The notes beneath the pieces were generated by a model. It was not told where the DNA came from, did not search any database, and saw only the letters and a list, made by a program, of their open reading frames with translations. Made by a program: the position numbers and the translations under genes. Shown one piece after another: positions 4,529 to 6,630 of a stretch of DNA of 6,630 bases. Position 1 is the first letter of the stretch, and every line of letters starts with the position of its first letter. Origin of the DNA: Bacteroidetes bacterium GWA2_30_7 (GTDB lineage: Bacteria; Bacteroidota; Bacteroidia; Bacteroidales; GWF2-33-38); assembly GCA_001768155.1 (NCBI GenBank), contig MENC01000050.1:15176-21805 (forward strand), written 5' to 3'.

Positions 4529-6630
4529 TTAATTTTTAGTAGAAGAATAAAGTGTTGTATTAATTTTTTCGATTGAATTTTTCAGTTCTTTATTTTCGGC
4601 TTTAATTTCATCAATTTCTATAATTTTCTTTTTTAATTGACTGTTTTCAACAGAAAGTCTGTCAACTTCTTTAATTAAATCCTGAACTGCTTTAATTGTA
4701 ACAATTTGGGCATTGTATGAATCAATCTGAAGGATTTCTTTTGAATCGCCATCAAGATATTCGCCGCTGCCTTTTACTGATTCGGGAAAAACAGTTTGAT
4801 ATTCCTGTGCAATAAAATTGTAATAATATTGATTTTTAATTGCTGGATTACGTTTTAACCATTCGTCTGTATATTTGAATTTTACAGGATGTAAGGCTAG
4901 TACTAATTTATAAGAATCATTAATATCTGTAATATCTGTTTTTATTCTTTTATCAGAGTTTGCCAACCATGCTCCGGCAGTAAGTTTTGAAGCTTCACCA
5001 CCAACTTCGAGAGTGTTTGTAGTGGCAATTCGATTAATACCAACCATATCTGTCAAAAAATCACCCCAAATTAATGGAACTGCATCAGATGTTGGCTCAA
5101 TATAAAGCTTGTAAGAGCCTGTTTCGGACACTCCTGCTTCGCTTCCAATAAAAATATTATGATTACCATTAGTATTACTAAATCCGGCACTATAACCAAT
5201 CATTGTATTATTATTTGATAAATTACTAAAACCGGCTTGATTTCCCAACATTACATTTTTAGTTCCTATAAGATTATTATTTCCTGAATTGGCTCCAAAA
5301 TATGAGTTTTCGGCTCCAGAAGTATTTTTATTTCCACTAAATAATCCATAAAAACTGTTGGCAGAACCTGATGTATTTTTTTCTCCTGCATTAACTCCAA
5401 CAAAAGAATTGTTACTACCATCAACATTATTCATAGCACAGTTTACTCCAAGAAATACATTAGAATAGCCTGTTTCATTAAGATAACCTGAGTATTTACC
5501 GATAAAAACATTTGAACTGCCAATTGTATTCATATTTCCAGAAAATCCTCCAATAAATAAATTATTACTTGCAGTAGTATTTCGAGTTCCTGAACCTGCA
5601 CCTATAAAAATATTATAACTTCCGATAGTATTAAATAGTCCAGCAGTTGTTCCAAGAAAAATATTTTGTTCTCCATCGGTATTATAATAACCTGAACTTG
5701 GACCTATAAAAACATTTTGAATTCCATTAGTATTTGAAATACCTGTATTTTGACCAAGAAACACATTGGAATTTCCTATTGTATTTGCCATACCTGCCTG
5801 ATAACCAATAAATACATTGGAAAATCCACTCGTATTTGAAACTCCACATGATTCACCTATAAAAACATTTTGAGTTCCATCCACATCATTTTGACCGGCT
5901 TTGCTTCCAATATATACATTTCCACCTGCAGATTGATGTGAACTACCTGCAAGATAGCCAATAAAAGTATTATCACTTCCGGTATTTGTTAAACCCGACT
6001 TATAACCTAAAAATGTATTAAAATGACCTCCTGTATTGGAATATCCTGATTTATAGCCAGAAAAAACATTATAACTACCCAACTGATTATTTAATCCACT
6101 TTGATAACCAAAAAATGAATTGTATAAACCGGTTGTAATAGATTCACCAGCCTGATGACCTATAAAATAATTTGATGGGGTTAATCGCATATAACTTGTT
6201 GATGTTCCAGAGCCTAAACTTTCAACTCCAAAGCCAGAAACTGTATCGGAAGTATAAATTCTTGTACTATCGCTTGTTACTCTAAAATATGAATTTGTTA
6301 ATCCGGCTTTTGCGGGGCTAAATCCACCAACTGCAAAACCGCCTTTACTTCCAGTAGCTTTTGTTGCAGGTATATCTTCTACATACATTCTTATGCTATC
6401 GGGTGTAATTCTTAAATATTCATTTGTTGTAGTTCCTTTTGCAGGGCTAAATCCACCAACTGCAAATCCTCCTTTGCTTCCGGTTGCTTTTGCCAATGGG
6501 TCGTCGTAAACATTTATTCTTACTCCTTGTTCGTAAACTGCAAATACTGTATCTCCTGTTGAGTTTACAACATTGAAAATTGGCTTTTCGTTTCCAATAG
6601 ATACATCAGATTTAATATCAAGCTTTCCTG
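4529..6630 (-). CDS. Fibre/adhesin-like protein with 17-residue head repeats and S74 chaperone tip (gene B, 5' end missing)
   Basis: The frame is open to the right edge: 699 complete codons are visible from 6628 and the true start is outside. A TTG at 6496 is not the start, because 44 in-frame codons upstream encode sequence homologous to genes A and C (GDTVFAVY, GVRINVYDDP). In order, the protein has two 43-residue GSKGGFAVGGFSPAK units, about 21 repeats of 17 residues (6172 to 5108), a linker (LYIEPTSDAVPLIWGDF, VGINRIATTNTLEVGG), and a peptidase S74 intramolecular chaperone domain (SDKRIKTDI, HPVKFKY, YNFIAQEYQTVFPESV). It ends in a coiled coil rich in Leu, Ile, Lys and Glu. In known S74 proteins (phage tail spikes, endosialidases) this domain assists trimer folding and then cuts itself off. 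A signal peptide is expected by analogy with A and C but is not seen. First gene of the visible operon. Confidence 0.92.
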   Translation of the reverse strand, partial: GKLDIKSDVSIGNEKPIFNVVNSTGDTVFAVYEQGVRINVYDDPLAKATGSKGGFAVGGFSPAKGTTTNEYLRITPDSIRMYVEDIPATKATGSKGGFAVGGFSPAKAGLTNSYFRVTSDSTRIYTSDTVSGFGVESLGSGTSTSYMRLTPSNYFIGHQAGESITTGLYNSFFGYQSGLNNQLGSYNVFSGYKSGYSNTGGHFNTFLGYKSGLTNTGSDNTFIGYLAGSSHQSAGGNVYIGSKAGQNDVDGTQNVFIGESCGVSNTSGFSNVFIGYQAGMANTIGNSNVFLGQNTGISNTNGIQNVFIGPSSGYYNTDGEQNIFLGTTAGLFNTIGSYNIFIGAGSGTRNTTASNNLFIGGFSGNMNTIGSSNVFIGKYSGYLNETGYSNVFLGVNCAMNNVDGSNNSFVGVNAGEKNTSGSANSFYGLFSGNKNTSGAENSYFGANSGNNNLIGTKNVMLGNQAGFSNLSNNNTMIGYSAGFSNTNGNHNIFIGSEAGVSETGSYKLYIEPTSDAVPLIWGDFLTDMVGINRIATTNTLEVGGEASKLTAGAWLANSDKRIKTDITDINDSYKLVLALHPVKFKYTDEWLKRNPAIKNQYYYNFIAQEYQTVFPESVKGSGEYLDGDSKEILQIDSYNAQIVTIKAVQDLIKEVDRLSVENSQLKKKIIEIDEIKAENKELKNSIEKINTTLYSSTKN
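4553..4681 (-). other. C-terminal coiled coil of gene B
   Basis: Forty-three residues starting DLIKEVDRLSVEN place Leu, Ile and Val at heptad-like spacing among Lys, Glu and Asn. This fits the trimerising helix that usually follows an S74 domain. The protein ends seven residues later with STKN. No sorting or anchoring motif follows. Confidence 0.75.
4682..4963 (-). other. Peptidase S74 (intramolecular chaperone) domain of gene B
   Basis: The domain opens with N-S-D-K-R-I-K-T-D-I (serine codon 4955-4957, lysine codon 4940-4942). Ser followed by Lys five residues later matches the Ser-Lys pair proposed for self-cleavage in S74 domains such as that of endosialidase NF. ALHPVKFKY, then FIAQEYQTVFPESV, then a helix with IKAVQDLIKEV follow in the usual order (compare GFIAQEVEKVFPELV-like segments of the family). 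Cleavage would fall next to the serine and release about 140 residues including the coiled coil. Domain identity is strong; actual self-cleavage is inferred. Confidence 0.88.
5108..6172 (-). repeat. 17-residue NxFIGxxAGxxNTxG repeats in gene B (about 21 units)
   Basis: Consecutive units of 17 residues (51 nt) such as NVFIGYQAGMANTIGNS and NIFIGAGSGTRNTTASN run from NYFIGHQAG to about NIFIGSEAG. Two units are 16 residues. Asn 1, Phe/Tyr 3, Gly 5, Gly 9 and Asn-Thr 12-13 are best conserved. The pattern suggests a beta-solenoid or trimeric beta-roll head, a longer-coil relative of the YadA repeat. Codons differ between units, so the array is old rather than recently expanded. Confidence 0.9.
6308..6481 (-). 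repeat. Double 43-residue unit, gene B copy
   Basis: GSKGGFAVGGFSPAK is encoded at 6437-6481 and 6308-6352, also 129 nt apart, with TNEYLRITPDSIRMYVED between. The following TNSYFRVTSDSTRIY and SGFGVESL segments match gene A (TNEYLRVTSDTTRIY, AGFGIKNL), so A and B share the same stalk-to-head junction. Confidence 0.92.

Noticed and set aside
6494..6496. TTG as the start codon of gene B
   Set aside because: In-frame codons upstream to the window edge encode sequence homologous to the paralogs (GDTVFAVY, NVYDDP), and the TTG is the Leu of DDPLAKATG, inside the conserved stalk. The real start is outside the window.
1..6630. Phage tail-fibre operon
   Set aside because: S74 and fibre repeats occur in phages, but the signal peptides of A and C and the lack of any phage structural or lysis gene in view favour a cellular surface locus. 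Flanking sequence could still change this.

Overview
The window is an AT-rich stretch of what is almost certainly a Bacteroidota (Bacteroidetes) genome. The evidence is the protein style: a secreted N-terminal module with MLDVKSTTKGMLIPR and a YYYNGTAWINL segment, GSKGGFAVGGFSPAK repeats, and A/T-only translation starts without Shine-Dalgarno sequences. All coding capacity lies on the minus strand and is used by three large, tightly packed paralogous genes. In transcription order these are B (6630 to 4529, 5' end off the right edge), C (4525 to 1907, complete, 872 codons) and A (1889 to 1, 3' end off the left edge). Spacers are only 3 and 17 nt, so this looks like one operon whose promoter lies outside the window. 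Nothing separate from these genes is visible on the plus strand, and no RNA gene, CRISPR array or transposase is seen.

The three products are modular, repeat-rich, probably trimeric fibre or adhesin-like surface proteins. C and A each have a signal peptide followed by 298 residues that align without net gaps. This shared scaffold ends in two copies of a 43-residue unit. B contains the same double unit at its visible N-terminal end. The proteins then differ. B and A carry arrays of a 17-residue NxFIGxxAGxxNTxGxx repeat (about 21 and 12 units). C instead carries about 20 YadA-head-like 14-residue repeats (consensus GNYSxAxGxxAxAx). B ends in a peptidase S74 intramolecular chaperone domain with its Ser-Lys pair intact, followed by a coiled coil. 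C ends in a domain resembling H-type lectins. A is cut before its C-terminus, but its last visible residues match the linker that precedes S74 in B.

The layout is therefore a tandem array in which a conserved N-terminal scaffold is joined to alternative heads and tips. The likely role is binding to surfaces or glycans outside the cell, but this is inferred from domain types only. The oddest local feature is a palindromic repeat (4448-4488), read in frame inside the signal peptide of C. It accounts almost exactly for the 14 extra residues in that signal peptide compared with A.
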